A stretch of DNA of 64,000 bases from Setophaga petechia (lineage: Eukaryota > Chordata > Aves > Passeriformes > Parulidae): positions 28,387,121 through 28,451,120 of the forward strand of contig JANCRA010000004.1 of assembly GCA_024362935.1 (NCBI GenBank). The letters are read 5' to 3'. Under the pieces are notes generated by a model that was not told the DNA's origin, searched no databases, and worked only from the letters and a program-made list of their open reading frames with translations. Below, piece by piece: positions 14,173-27,888 of this stretch (the stretch's first letter is position 1; each line of letters begins with the position of its first letter). Position numbers and translations under genes: made by a program.

Positions 14173-14249
14173 TTTGTGTGTCCCAGTGTCATCAAACTCA
14201 GGTGTGTTTGAAGGTGAATCAAGCTCTTATATATCTCTAATACTGCTGT

Positions 14250-14643
14250 TCATGTGCCATAGGCAGTGTACAAGCACTGAGTGTTCACCATAGGAAAAGG
14301 AACTTCTAGGCTGATTTTGACAGCTTTTATAGAATCTACTCCTGGTTGAAATCGTCTCATAAAACAATGGATGAAAGCCAATCTAATTAACTGGTCTGCA
14401 ATTGTGCTGTCCAGGACTTTGTGCCAGGATTTGTTGAGTGCCAGGAAATTGGATCTGGGCTTCGGTGTGGACAGGTGTACTGTAGCTGTAAGCTTCCTCA
14501 GGCCAGTAATAGTTACAGGGTTTAGACATCCATCCATGGCTCCTAAGGGGAAGATGGTGTGTATTCTTAATGTGGTTTGTAGGAAAGTCAAAAGGGATGA
14601 AAAATCCAAAAATATCTCTGAAATTTTCCTGTTGGCTTTTTGA
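14250..14643. other. Region open in several frames, unidentified
   Basis: A minus frame (14250-14609, 119 codons), a second minus frame (14383-14655) and a plus frame (14371-14643) are all open across the same stretch, which is GC-richer than its surroundings. None resembles a family I recognise. Simultaneous openness in three frames reflects scarcity of stop codons more than coding. It could be an old decayed transposable element or an untranslated exon. Confidence 0.3.
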
Positions 14644-14655
14644 AAAGTTATTCAA

Positions 14656-17600
14656 AAACTATATGAGTTTCTCTCATTGACCAAGTACACTCACCAAGAC
14701 TTCACTGCAGATGCTCTGAGTGCTCAAGGCATGGCAGTGGACCAGGCAAAAGGAATTTTTCTGTTTCTGATAGCAACCTTCCTTCCTGTACAAAAAAGTT
14801 TGGTTTTGCATCTGCAGAATGCCCTCCCCTGGCCTTCTTTTCCTACATGTAAGGTGGTGACGCAAGCAGGTGGAGATGCAAGCAGTGAACCTCTTTTATT
14901 ACATCCTGGAATATTTGCCACTGAAAAGACTTGCTAAAGGAATAGCATTGAAGACAAAAGTTCTGGCTTGTTCATGTTGAAAGGAATTTATACCCCTGTC
15001 TTTGGCCTGCCTCTACATCCCTGAAGGCACAGTTGTGGGATATCTACATGATCCCCTTCAGTTAAGGACCCAGTCTTGGATGGGATACTGTGTTTCTGGG
15101 GAGGAGCACAGAGTATGTCTGTCATTTATAGTTATTTACCCTGCTCCTAAGACAGCACCACTGCCACTCTTACTGGAGCTGTCATTTGCACCTTTCAGTG
15201 TATTCCTCTACAAGGAGGCAAGAGGAGATTAGCCAGGGCACTCTCTATAGCTCCTTGAAATGTGGAAGTCTTACCTCTTTCCATGCTTCCTTGCTTTTGA
15301 CTTCCCCAGCCATCCCGTTTTTCAGTTAGGGATGTGAAAAGTTACATCCCTGTCTGTTTCCTGTAACAGCTCTTTGTGGATGTATAGAGCCGTGACAGAT
15401 TCCTTTGTGAACCTGCTTATGCTGCCAGTCTCCATCAGCCACCTCAGCTGCAACTTTCAAAAGATGACAAAAATCTCCAAATCTCAAAGTCCTGACTGCC
15501 AAGGTGGGGAGTTCAGCTCTGCTCTCTCATACATTTTCTACCTTTGGGGTATAGAGGCCACACAGGTAAAATTTCTCCAACTCCTTTTAGCCAGACTTTC
15601 CAAGGAGGCAAAAAGAAAATGAACAGGCACAAGAAAACAAGGGAGATTGGGATGTATTTTACTTGGAGTCTATTTGGCTATCCAAGTCATCTTTGCTTGT
15701 GTTTAAAACTGACATGACAAACTTACTATTGGGGGCATTTATTATTTACAATCACATCTTGGAGGAGTCTGTTTTTAAAATGGATCTGCAAGATCCATTT
15801 AGCCATTGTTGGTATGGAAAAATAATTTCACTTATGCATGTGTCACATTAGCTTCAGTAGAAAAGACAGCTCCTTCTCTGTGGAGTGCCACATGTAAGAG
15901 GTTCCTACTGTACTGCTACAGCTGGAAAAGTTCTTCTCAAGGTCAAAGGCAAAAGTATATCCAGCACAGTCATGGCTAGTCATTTGTCATTTCCTACTTC
16001 ATTAATCAGGAACATGCTGTTCGAAATCTGTGGAACTGTCGGTTTTGGAATGTAATTTTTTTCCAGTGTCTCTCATTTGACTATTGAAATTTACTTTTCA
16101 GTAAAATTCTCTGAGCTAAGAGAATGAATATTAAAAAAGTACAAGCCTGTGCAAAAATCCAAACAAGAGTCAAATACACTTAAAGGGAACAGCAACTACT
16201 TTATGCTACAGAAATTATTTACTACTTTGCTAAGCCAGCATTGCATATCTCAAGCAGTTTTCTCTTCAATTACCTGCTCTTGCAGCCAATACATTCAAAG
16301 GAAGAATACCCAAAATCAACGAGAAAAGGATCACAAGAACAGTATGCAAAGAAATCTGTAATTAAAGAAACCTGCCTTCTCCAGTCAGTCTTAGGCTTCA
16401 AGCAGCTAGTACTTGGAGATGCTTATTTTTGCTTATGATAGTGTGATGATTTTAAAAACTTTGAACCTCTTTTTCACTTCAGTCTGTGATAGCTTTTGAT
16501 AGCCCTGAGGAATTCCTACAATGAACCCAATTATGTTTGGTTTTGGGTTTTAATATATATTTTCTACTAGAAGTGCTTATGCCGTTGAGAGTGCAGTTGG
16601 ACAGTGTGCCCTGCTCTGAGCCACCTCAAGACTTCCTTGGGGTGCAGAGTGAGCTGGGAGCCCACCAGAGGCTGGACTGCAACTCTGCAGCCACCCATCA
16701 CAGGTGTTCCAGGATGGACAAGCAGAGGAGCAGTTCTGCATAATGGTCTGCTGCTCTCAGAAGACAGAAATATCCTCCCTTTCACAGGACTAGGCAGTCT
16801 GCCCCACCTTTTGCCATCAAAGTAGGCTGTGGGTCTGTTTGATGCCCCCCAGTAATTAACTCCTAGAAAGTAAAGCAATTGACTTGCTGAAGCCTAGATT
16901 TGGCCCATGTCAGATGACTTGGTTTGTGGCAAAGTGATAAAATTCATATTTAGTTTTATGTAATTTGCCAACATTTATTTTTTTGGGATGCTGCAGCAAA
17001 AGATTTCAGCACACAGTTCCTAATTGGAAGAACTGGATCCTATATGGACCATTAAAAGAACAGAGTGCAAAGTAGCATGAACACTGACATAAGAATAAGA
17101 ACATTGTATCACACTTCTAGGTAATTTGAAGTTCATAATTTGCTCAGTTAATACCTAATATTTCATGTAAGTTCTAGTGAAAAATTGTAAGAAAATAATA
17201 AATTAAGGACTATCTTGTATAGGTGGAAGTTTGAGAAATTTTTAACTCTGGTCTTGATCCTTGAGAAAGCCCTCTGGCATATATGTCATCATGTCCTAGG
17301 TCATATGCAAAGTGTGACTAGCTGCCAAACCATAAATTGTACAATGAGTCTTTCTTTTTCATGAAGGTGCAGCTCAGCTCTTCCTTCCCAAGCACTATAT
17401 TGCACGGATGTCTTCTGCAGTAATGTGTGTCTCTTAAAATATTTGTGGTAATTTTTGTAAGCTGCTGAGCGCTGGATGCTGTGTTTTCTCAACAGCCAGA
17501 TTTTTTTCTAAAGTGGACCAAAGAGAGGGACATATCTTTAATTCCTATTAATTAACAATAGATCTTGAACTCACACCTATTCATTGAAGATATGTTTTTA

Positions 17601-20600
17601 AGATCCAGTTAATTATTCAATGTAGGATATTATTCAGAGTGTAAACCTGTTAAATAAGTAAAAGCTTGCTGGTTTTGAGGGCTTTTATGTCAGCACTGCT
17701 TTATGTCTTTTGCTGTACCTGCAAAGCAGGTTAAACATTTATGCTGAAAGTTGAAGATGATGGCCCCATTACATGTGCAGTTTATCCTAGAGCATGTTGT
17801 AGTTTCAAGGAAAAACACTTGAGCTTATGCCTCTTCAAAAAATGTTTACCTGGATATTGTCTTATGAGGGCATAATGAATTCTGTGTTTTGTCAGCAGCT
17901 TGAATCTGTAAAAAACAGTAATCTAGTACACTTGATGCCTGATCCCACAGTAAACTTGGTAAGGTCTGGAGCTTCATGCACTGCCACTTCCCTGAGATGA
18001 TTCATGTAGAAATTTTGTCCTTTCTTTTTTTTGACAATCCTCAACTCATTGTGACTTCTTGCTCTGCCATCTGCCCTGTGCCAGGGACATTGGAACAGGA
18101 ATGAAAGTGCTTTAAGTGGTAGGACTGCTCATCAGCTTTCAACTCTGTGCCAAGACTGAAGGGAATTTTAGGCTTTATCTTGGCCTGATGCTAGCAGGCA
18201 TTTTGGATCAAGTTTGTACTTAAAAATAAGTGTATCCTTTGGTTCTGTTCATGCAGCCTTCTGCTTGGTTTGCCTGCCAGGACTCATTTGCCACCCAGTG
18301 TCTGCAAGTGGATGACAAGCAGCAGTAAAGCACTATTTCCATGTTACAGCAGCTTTGCAGGAACCATGTGTCCTAGGGGAAAAATAAATTTGGACAGAGA
18401 TGTATGGATTGATGTGTGTGTTGTATATCTATTGTGAAACTCTTCTGCTGGGCACTACAAAATAATAAAATTTTTTGTTTATTTCAAAAACGCTCTAAAA
18501 CCTCAATTTTATTGAGAAATTCTTGACTGGTTGTAGATCAAACTTGGCCTCCTAGTTCTCAGCCTCTGTGGTCCTTAAAGCAAATTACAAATGATCCCCA
18601 AAGGGTCTGCATTAGTGAAGACTCATGAGTGCCTTTTCTTATTTTCCTCAAGTTGCCTAACATCCCTTACAGCAATAGGGAAACAGACATAAGTGTAGGT
18701 CTCTGGTGTTGTTCAGATATTTGCCTCTGACAGGGAAATGCTCTGTTGGGAATCTTTACTTGTAAGTGCATTGTAAAATATATGAATATTTGCATGGGCC
18801 ACAGATTTTAACACATGATCTTGGTCATAACAGCTCTGCTGGTGAATGCTATATGCAGAAGGAAAAATTTGTCTTCAGACCAATAAAAAATGCCTGATAA
18901 ACCCCAGAAATCCATGAATAATGCACACATATGTATACATTAAATGGATATTGGTGGAAGAGGGCACAGGCCTTGCATGTCTTTCTTCATCAGATTTCCT
19001 GACTGAATTAAAGACCAGATTCTGCTTAGCTGCTATTAACAGAGGTAACTGAGCAGTTCATTTCTTCTCTGGAAAAGGGGTGATGTTGCATTGGCAGTTT
19101 TTTATTTCTTATATAAAAACAATGGAAAATGAAAAATTTCTTGGGGGCTGCTTCAGTTTTCTGTATATATAGGAACCTTAAATATAGAAAAGGTAAGGAG
19201 TAAGTTCTCTTCATCCCTAGCAAATCAGAAGCTCATTGGAAGGGAGAAATCTTGTAGCAGTGTTATCTGTGCTCTTGCTAAATGGGACTGAAAGGAGCAA
19301 GTTCATTTTGGTGCACAGCAGTTATTGATTACTACCTGCACTTTCCCCACATTTGTGTCGCTGGAGGTCCACAAGAAATGTGTGCAAAAATGAAGAATTG
19401 AAAACATGTCCCAGTGCAAGGGTTAAACACACCTCACTTCTCTGTGCAGCCTTGGCTTGTGTGTAAATGACTGCAGTGAGAAATGGAAAGACAGGAAGCA
19501 AGGAGGCTCCTGTCTCACCAGTGCCAAAACCTGGCCAATATTGAGAGTGATCCTTTGGGGCATCTGTGTGGCACAGGGATTGTGAGCATCCCTAAACCTA
19601 GCCCCCTGACAGAGAATTCTCTGTATGAGCCAAGAGGGTAAATATTTTGTGTGTCTGGGTGCATGGACATAGAGAGCCATTAGCGCTTCAGGTATGAAAT
19701 TGACATTCTTTGCATTGCTTATTTTAGAGATCTTTAAGGTCATCCCGCAAGTTTTGATGATGATTATGATATCTCTTAATTCAGCATAAGGTATAGTTCT
19801 CCCATTTAAAGACAAAACCATGTGTGAAATGTTGCAGAATGAGGGTCATTGCATAAAGCAAAAAGCAAAAGAGTTCACATTATGTCTTCATTTCCCTTCC
19901 CATTACAAAATCTAACATACTGCTGCCAAGTGTCCTGGTGAGTCACTGTCCAGTAACTAATCTCTGCTATGTGAAAGGCATTCAAAACCACAGAATTGAA
20001 GCACTCCAGAGAATACTGTATTAGCTGGAAATTTTAAATTTAAAAGGTACCAGTTGTTTTCTTTTTCTTACAGCTGCTACTTTAAAAATATTTCTAAGTG
20101 GAAAATGGGAATTTGCTAATATGGGGAAGAGGGAACAGGGGGATTGACTATTCCTCTGTAAGTTAAAATGATTGTTGGACAGCAACAATTGTGACACATT
20201 AATGCATAGAGTATCCCTAGAAAATTAACTGCTTATTAGGCAAAGAAGAAAATGGTATTCCTATATAACTATTAAGAAATAGTTCAAACAGGAAAATATC
20301 ACTTAGGTAGTTCTATCTCATTTATGGCCTTCTTAATGACTTTTTAAAAGCAGTGGACATGGAAACTCTTTGAAATATCAATGCTGAAAGCAAGATGGCC
20401 TATGAGATTTTCAGTTTTATGCTGTGATTCTCTTGGATGTATTTCAGCTAGGATAGAAATCTGTCTTGTCTGCAGGCCCTCTCTGACAGGTGAAAGAAGT
20501 CCTGCATATTCCTCTTCCTAGTTCCTAAATGCAAGAATACCTTAGCAGCACATCAGAGTTATGTGCTGAGTTTATTGCCCTAAAGGTAACCTCTACTGTT

Positions 20601-22216
20601 TGTGTGGATCACGAGAGAAGCAACAAAAATGTTTTGGAGGGCTGGTTGCAGAGATTGTTCGAATCTCCTGGGAAATCTAGATCCATATCTATGAACATAT
20701 CCTCTGCCTCCTTCCTTAATTAGGAATAGCACTCTTCATTTCTCTTCAAACCCTTCTTCGTTTTCTTTGCCCTCCTCAGGCATGGCTGAGGAAAGTTATA
20801 TGATTTTCAGTAATCACCTGGAGCCAGAGAGGTTTTTGTTCACCATACAGGTTTCAGCTGGAGGCTCATTGTGTTACAGCACACCCCGTCTGCCCTCACC
20901 CCCTCAAACACAAAGCTGGTGCCACTTGCTTCCTGTGGTGCCCTCTGAAAAGGTCAGCTCCCTGCCTACTGCTTTTCACGCAAAGAGCAGTAATGAACAG
21001 CAACATGCATGGTTGTAAAATCATATGAATGGCTTTCTGTGTGTGTGTCCAGAGTGTGCTAGAACAGATTGCAATGTACTTGAGGTTTTGTGTTTTTTAA
21101 ACTTGTATCCTTAGTTTCAGGAAGCTTGGCTCTAGCTTTCACTGCTATTTCCGTAGCTTCTCCTTAGTACTATTACCAGTATTTCTGGCACCATATTTGC
21201 ACATTTTCCTGCAGTCACTTGGACGTTCATGAACTGATTTGCTTGCAGGCTACTGGAAAAGTTCCTCTGACCTCACAGTGAGTGCTGTTGCCATCGCCTT
21301 TGTCCACGCGGTGGTGTTGCATACTCTGTTACATAGTGCCTAATCCTTTACAGCTGTATTGCTTCTCAAATGCTGGGCATTTCCTTGGCCTGTGCTGTTT
21401 GTCAGAGCATGTGCAGCCCCACGTGATATGTTTATACGTTTGTTTTACATGATCTCCACATTCTGTTCTGCCTGAGGAGTCTGTTTTGCTTTGTTTTAAT
21501 GGACATAATTAAAACAGAATCATGAATTTCAGCAACATAATATTATCAGTCCTCCCTTTGTATGTCTTAGGGCACCATTTGTGTGATGCCACCCTCAGTT
21601 GCAAAGTCAGCTTAAAGATTTGTGATACAAATATTTTGATATTTTTAGAAAGAAAGGATTTACTGCTTACATTAATTCTTTTAATGATTCTGTCCTGGTG
21701 CTCTTACTCTGCCCAGACTGCTTTTAATATGTTTAGCTGAACACCATGTCCTGGTCAGAGCCTAAAATTTTGATACCAGTTTGCTTCATCCTTTGCCTGA
21801 GCTCAGGATTCTGAGTACTGTTTCTCAGCTAATTTCAACCACTTCCAGTTGGCTTCTGTGAAAAAGCATTCAAGGTACAGTTCAGTGAAGCCGTAGACAA
21901 GTCTCCAGAGAAAAGGAGTGGAAACTTCTTGTGCCAGATTTATTCTTTGAGACAGCAATTCAGGAAATGATGTCTTCTGTCTGGACTGGGCAACTTCTGT
22001 TGGTTAGCAAATATTTTTACTTATGAAAGACTAGCCTCCTTTCAGGAGCCTCTGTCACCTTCAGAGTGCAGCAAAATCCTCTCCTCTCCTAATGTAAACC
22101 AGAATTGCACAGGGAACCCAGTCAGTGTTTGGAGCTCTAACTTACCTCTTCAACCCTGTGGCACAGGCTCTTCTGAACTTTCACCTTTTTTCTGTCTCCA
22201 TCAAAGAAAATTTTAC
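14656..22216. other. Non-coding DNA with GC-richer islands
   Basis: Mixed unique sequence. GC-richer patches lie near 14.7-15.2 kb, 16.56-16.83 kb and 20.76-21.0 kb, each carrying short overlapping frames on both strands without recognisable domains. A 10-bp-arm hairpin is present at 15778-15800. No transposable element family was identified. Confidence 0.45.
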
Positions 22217-22356
22217 ATGCCTGCCTTCCTTCCTGCCTTCCTTCCTTCCTTCCTTCCTGCCTGCCTTCTTTCCTTCCTTCCTTCCGTCCTGCCTGCCTTC
22301 CTGCCTTCCTTCCTTCCTGCCTGCCTTCCTCCCTCCCTTCTCTTCCTTCCCTTACT
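22217..22356. repeat. CCTT/CTGC low-complexity tract
   Basis: A pyrimidine-rich tract of interleaved CCTT and CCTGC units about 140 bp long. Translation of the plus strand gives a Pro/Ser/Phe/Leu repeat inside a 185-codon frame (22125-22682). That frame is therefore an artefact of the microsatellite, not a gene. Confidence 0.9.
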
Positions 22357-25300
22357 CTTTTTCTCTTCTTATTCTAAGGACAGCTAGCCATTTTCTGAGG
22401 CCTGGTGTTTTAACATCAGCTGTTTTCCAGTCATTGGTTCCCAGCTGCTGTTGTTGCTCACAATCACTTGGAGACTGCATGAAGTGCTGCTGTCCTTCTC
22501 CAGAGTATACATTCAGTGATGCCATTCTTCTTTTCTGTAGCTTGTTAATTAGGTTTCCCTCATACCATGTCCTGTTCAGAGACGCTTGGAAGAAGAGTTT
22601 GACATTGCTTTACTTCCTTTTCTTTGCTTTTATTTTTCCCTTGTCCAAATGCAAAGTCAGCACAGCAACCAGCTTCAGCTAGCTGTTCCAAGTGCTTCAA
22701 GATACAGTTCTTTAAGACAGCAAACAGTAATTTCTTGGAGGCAGGTGAGACTTTTGTAAAGATTTCATATGTTGATTATCACTTTCTTTCGTGAAATTTT
22801 CTAAATACTTTCACCTCAGTTGTCACTCCCAGGCCAATATGCAAGTGAAAAAATTCACTCTTTGATTGTGGATGCTCATGTTCCCATTGAAGTGTGGAGT
22901 GTATGCTTTCTTTCTGTTAAAGTGATAGCTCGCTCTACCAGTGATGATTTTAGCTGGCCCAAGGGCTCTGCATAGGAAGGTAAATGCTCTAGTGCAAGAG
23001 GCTGGCTGCTCTAAACTGTAGGTGTAGCTGAATGCCTAAAAGTAAATCTCAGAGATAGTGTGACTCCGAGTTAAGATTTCAGAATGTGGGTCCCAAAGAA
23101 TAGTTCAATACAATTAAGCATTTTGTCTCAGGGGTGGTCTGTGCTGTTCAGGACAAATGGAAAGCAGAATCTGAGCTTATTTATAAGTATGATGTGAATC
23201 CTTCTCTGACAGAATTCATCTGAAAGTAGAGGTGAACTTGCTAAACCTTTTCCAGAGATATCTACTAACCTTAGTCCATCAGGTATGGTTCAGCCCTTGC
23301 CTTTGGTTTCTACTCTTCTGCTTAGTATTTCCCCCCAAAGCACACATGAGTGTGAGTGCATGAAAATATGAGCTGTATGGCAAATCAAGGAAAAGACTTG
23401 TTTCATGAGCTTTCACTGTTGTTTTATTTTCCTTTAATTTCCCTGGGGAAATAGGCCCTATATTTAGAAAGGAATAAGAGGAAGTGTCTGAGAAAGTTCT
23501 CCTGACTCCCTTTGTCCCTTACCATCAGGAGCAGGATGGAATCTGTGCTGTGGCCTGGCTCCAGTCCACGGTAACAAAGCAAAACCACAGGTGGCAAGCC
23601 AAGAGAGCCTGTGCTAGAAACAACATGAGGGGCAAAAAACCACATGCTCTAATGAGTGTCTTTGCATCCATTTTTGCTGCACAGTTGTGACACCTTGGTG
23701 TAAACATCTCTGAGCACTGTTATAGTTCCTCTGACAATGATAAGGAATCAGGCAGAAGGGTGTAGTTTGGCTTCCAGGATAAATTTACCTCACAGTGAAG
23801 AGGGGTGGCAAGAACCCTACTGCCCGAGGCAATGTCTCACACCCTGCAGTTCCAGGAATGTTTGCTCCCACTTCCAGTGCTGACAAGCTGGTCTCCAGTG
23901 TCTGACAGTCATGAATGCCTGGATACAGTTCCTCCTGGCACTCAACATTTCATCTACTTCTCTCTCCCTTGTTCACACCTTGAGGAGAAGAATCACTCCC
24001 TTTTGGATGTAGAGACACACGCTGACTCTCAGCTGGGTACCAGGCTCAGCTGGAAGTTCAGCTGGAAGAAGTCTGGGCACTGCATTTCTGCTTGCAATTT
24101 CATAGAAATTGAAATTTGCTGTAAGCTTGATGAGGCTTGAAGTCAGGCTGTGAAAGTGCAGAGCACTTTGAAATTGTTAAAGGAATCTGAGTGTGTTAAA
24201 CATATAGCATTTCATTACTGATATTGGTCTTGCTGTTGTTTTGGGTTTTTTTGCTGGCATTAAGTCTCAAGAGAAAGCCAGACTCATGGGTAAAACTTCC
24301 TCAGTGCTGTTTCTCTCAGTTAGCTTGTAGCCTATTCATCTTTCGTATTCTTAAATCATTTGAATGATTGTCACATTTCTGCAGCTCTTTTTTCTTTATT
24401 GGTGTTTTCATGTTGGCTAATAGCTTATGCTATTGTCTTTCTTAAGAGTGTCCAAAAAAGTTGGAACTGAAGCAAATATTTTTGGGCTCTCTCTCTGGAA
24501 CATCATCCAAGTATACATTCTTTATTAAAAGTTTCTTCCTTTGGGTAACAAGGCCTTGAGACCTTCCCTATGGAAGTGCAATAATTTAATTCCTTGGGTC
24601 CATCCTCAATTGCTTGCCAATTTATTGTGTAACACGAGAGATGCTTTTTGCTTGCAATGAGGAGCAGTTCTGAAGATTTCTGCCTTCTCCCTCCTGCAAG
24701 CTATGCCCTTTCTATCCCCAGAAGCAGGCAGGGCACCCTTACACAATGCAGCAGCAGATCATTCACTTTGTCCCTTCTCCAACAGGATTTTGGTGATTCA
24801 GACATTAGCAATACCTGCACAGCAGGGAGACTGGCTGGAATGGGCACCTTACACAAGCTTTAATCAGGAGATTTTGTGAGGTCTGTTATCTCTGTATGCC
24901 TATGTAGGAACATCAGCATTTCCTATTTCAGCACACAGCATAGAAATTTGTCAGCTGATTTTTCTCTCTCAGAGTTGAGATAAGGGGAAATTGTCCCTTG
25001 TTTGTTGCATTGTACAGCTATCCTGCTACCTTGCATCTTATTAATAAGGTTTAATTCTGATTCTAACAGGCTTTCACTCACAAAGCTCTTTTTTAGTATC
25101 ATGGAATGTATTTCTTCAGTCATCCAAATCTAATCATAAGCATCAAGATAGAGGACTTCTGTTAATCTGAATTTACAGTTAAAAATTGAGAAGACATTGA
25201 TACCAATATGGGAGTATAGTTGGATGTGGGAACAATACACAGCCTATGTGGGGCTATGTGCTATGCAGGCAGCTGGGGCACAAAAATGAAGGGTGAAAGT

Positions 25301-27888
25301 GTCTTCTCTGGTGCTCTGCAGGTGTCTGGAACAAAAAAAAATGAGGAAATCTAAATTTTTCGCATGACCTCTGACATGAGTGAGAAACAGAGTCCCGTTA
25401 GGCTCGTTGGTTAAGTGCCACTCCCTCCCACTGTAATGCATTGCTGTAGTATCTCTTCACTCCTGTTTCTTTCAGGAAGACACTAATAAATGGTTGGGCC
25501 AAAGAACTTTCATACTGATGAGAAGAACTGGGGTGCCATGTATTGCTTTCATTCATTTTCTTCCATGAACTGATTTATCTTAGCATTGCATCTCTACTGA
25601 TTTCAGTGTAGCAGAGAAGTAGGCCCAGACTTGCTCTTGTTCATGGCTAGCTAGCAGCTGCTGTCAAATCTTTTTTGAGTGAAGTATCTAAACTGAGACA
25701 TAAACCAGCAAAATTGGTGCTTGACTCTTTGCCTGTTGATAAGTGAGAGAGAGGTTCAGAAGTTCAACAACTGTTATCTGACTGGGAAAATTCTATATAT
25801 TGAGAGCAATTAAGCTGTGCTGATTGCTCACTTCTTTTTAGCCACATGTGATTTTCAGACAAAGGTACTGTAGACAAAACCTTCCTGGTGCAGCTCTTGC
25901 TGGTTCTCATGCTTTGCTGTCTAACCACAAACTCCCAACTCTAGCTGAGAGGAGATATAATTAAAGTCAATGTAAAATACTATTCTCTGATTTTTCCAAG
26001 GTGCCAATTTAAATTTCATTAAAGCTCTTGAATTTGCATTTCTGACACCAGGTACAGAATCAGCCATCACCTGTTCATGTGCATAGAAAGCTTATGCTTA
26101 TGTGATAGCTGTCAGCAATTTTGTTCTGTTTGGTTTTAGCATCTAAAACTGGCTCACAGTTAAAAACTGGTCTGGCTGAGTAAACTCAGTCAGTCATAAT
26201 ACATCTACAAGGTGAGCTTTGCTAATAGACCAAGTTTAAATTGGTGGGACATGCAGTAGGAACCTAGCTAGAGGTCTTCCCAAAACCTGCTTTTGAATCT
26301 TATTGGAAATGTCATGAGCCCTAAAGCAGGGGGACTGAAGTGTCACACACTGCAGCTTCTAGTGTTTTTCTGTATTCACTTCTACTCGAGACTGACCAGT
26401 GTGTGACACAACTCTCAACACCACTGAATAGACAGAAAAGTGGATGGTTTCAGATATATGAATACAACGATCAAAATGGTGCCAGTCACATTATTTGACT
26501 TCTGTAGAAATTTTTTTCAGCTCATAAATTATACATGTATTTAAAAAAAAAATTGTTTCAATAACTCAGTTTAACAGAGTCAAATCTCTGTATTATGCTA
26601 GGCACATCAGCTATGGGTTTACATGTCAGAATTCAGTATGGTAAAATTTGGCAAGCTGAGTTGTCTACTTACTCCTAATATTCTGATAGAAACCACAACA
26701 TATTTCTTGTGCTGCTGAAACCTGCAAATACAAATGATGTTTGCAGAGAATGTAAGATAAGTTATCTCTGGTGCCAGAATTGCTCATTGTATTGACCACT
26801 CCAGAGTGATGAGTCTGTGTGGTTTGTTTTGCAGCAGAGGCTGTCTTGGAAAAGATAAATAAAAGACTTCTGTAAAAAATCCTCCTGAGATCAAAAAATT
26901 CTTAATATTTTCAATCCCCTGGAGCATTTTGTTTTACAGAGGAAAATTAAAATAGCTAGTGACATTTTAAATGCTGCCATTCAATAGAATGGAACAGTAA
27001 CAAATAGTAGAGTATTAAATATTATTGTTATGGCATATCAAGGTTATATTTTTTTAATTTGCAAAACATTAAAACTTTTTAAAAAAAATCTTTGTACATC
27101 TTTTACCAACTTTAACTGAATAAAATATAAAATTTACTTCAGTTTCACAAATAACTCTGGAGATGAAATAATCAAATCAGGACCCAAGGCAATTATACTT
27201 AATCAGGTTAGAGTATATGTGACACAGATGGCTGGTATTAAAGCAAAATTCAGTTCATCTTTAGTTATATCAATGAATGAATAAAAGGAAACAACTGACT
27301 TCTGATCTTCTTTCACAGCATTCAGCTGGGCTACAATTCAGACATTTATTTAGTTTGATACATTTAGTGTCAACCTGTGCTGGGCTGGTATTCTAGGAAT
27401 CATTCTGCATAGGGGTCCATCATTTTTCACTTATGCAAAATTTTTTGGTAAGGTAGCTTAACTGAGCAAGGAATGGAAGCCTAGGACAGCCTGGGTAATA
27501 AGTGCTGACAGTACAGGAGTACCTTCCTGAGGCCAAGGTCCCTCAGTCTCCTTATAATTTTGAGTAAGTTTTAGGAATGAGTGTTGTGCTTTGCTTTTGA
27601 TGTCCCTTGGAAATGCTGGCCAGCTGTCTGGTGGAGGTTATAAATGGCTGCTATTACCTTGGAATGAAAAGTGAAAAGCTCTCTTTGATTGAAAGTTAAA
27701 TTATACAGCCAATGACATATATCCAGTTGCCTTCATTTTGAAACAGGACTCAGTTGAAGATATAACTACTCATAAGAAATTTGCCTGGAAGTGAAATGCT
27801 TTCCTCAATCCTCCTGCTTGGACCTTGTTTCTGATCTGTTCACATGCCTCTCTCTGTGATTTTATGATGCCACACATACCTCTCAGGC
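22357..27888. other. AT-rich non-coding DNA
   Basis: No gene or repeat family is recognised. The frames around 23.4-24.1 kb and 24.6-24.9 kb are GC-richer but overlap one another on both strands and lack motifs. A 13-bp inverted repeat with a 44-nt loop lies at 26340-26409. Confidence 0.45.

Noticed and set aside
15778..15800. 10-bp-arm hairpin with GCA loop
   Set aside because: Short enough to occur by chance in 64 kb of AT-rich DNA.
20650..20680. tRNA T-loop-like GTTCGAATCTC
   Set aside because: The stem does not pair in the canonical register, and no acceptor, D-arm or anticodon arm is found at the right spacing.
22125..22682. 185-codon plus-strand frame with a Pro/Ser/Phe/Leu repeat
   Set aside because: The central part is the CCTT/CTGC simple repeat; no domain before or after it.
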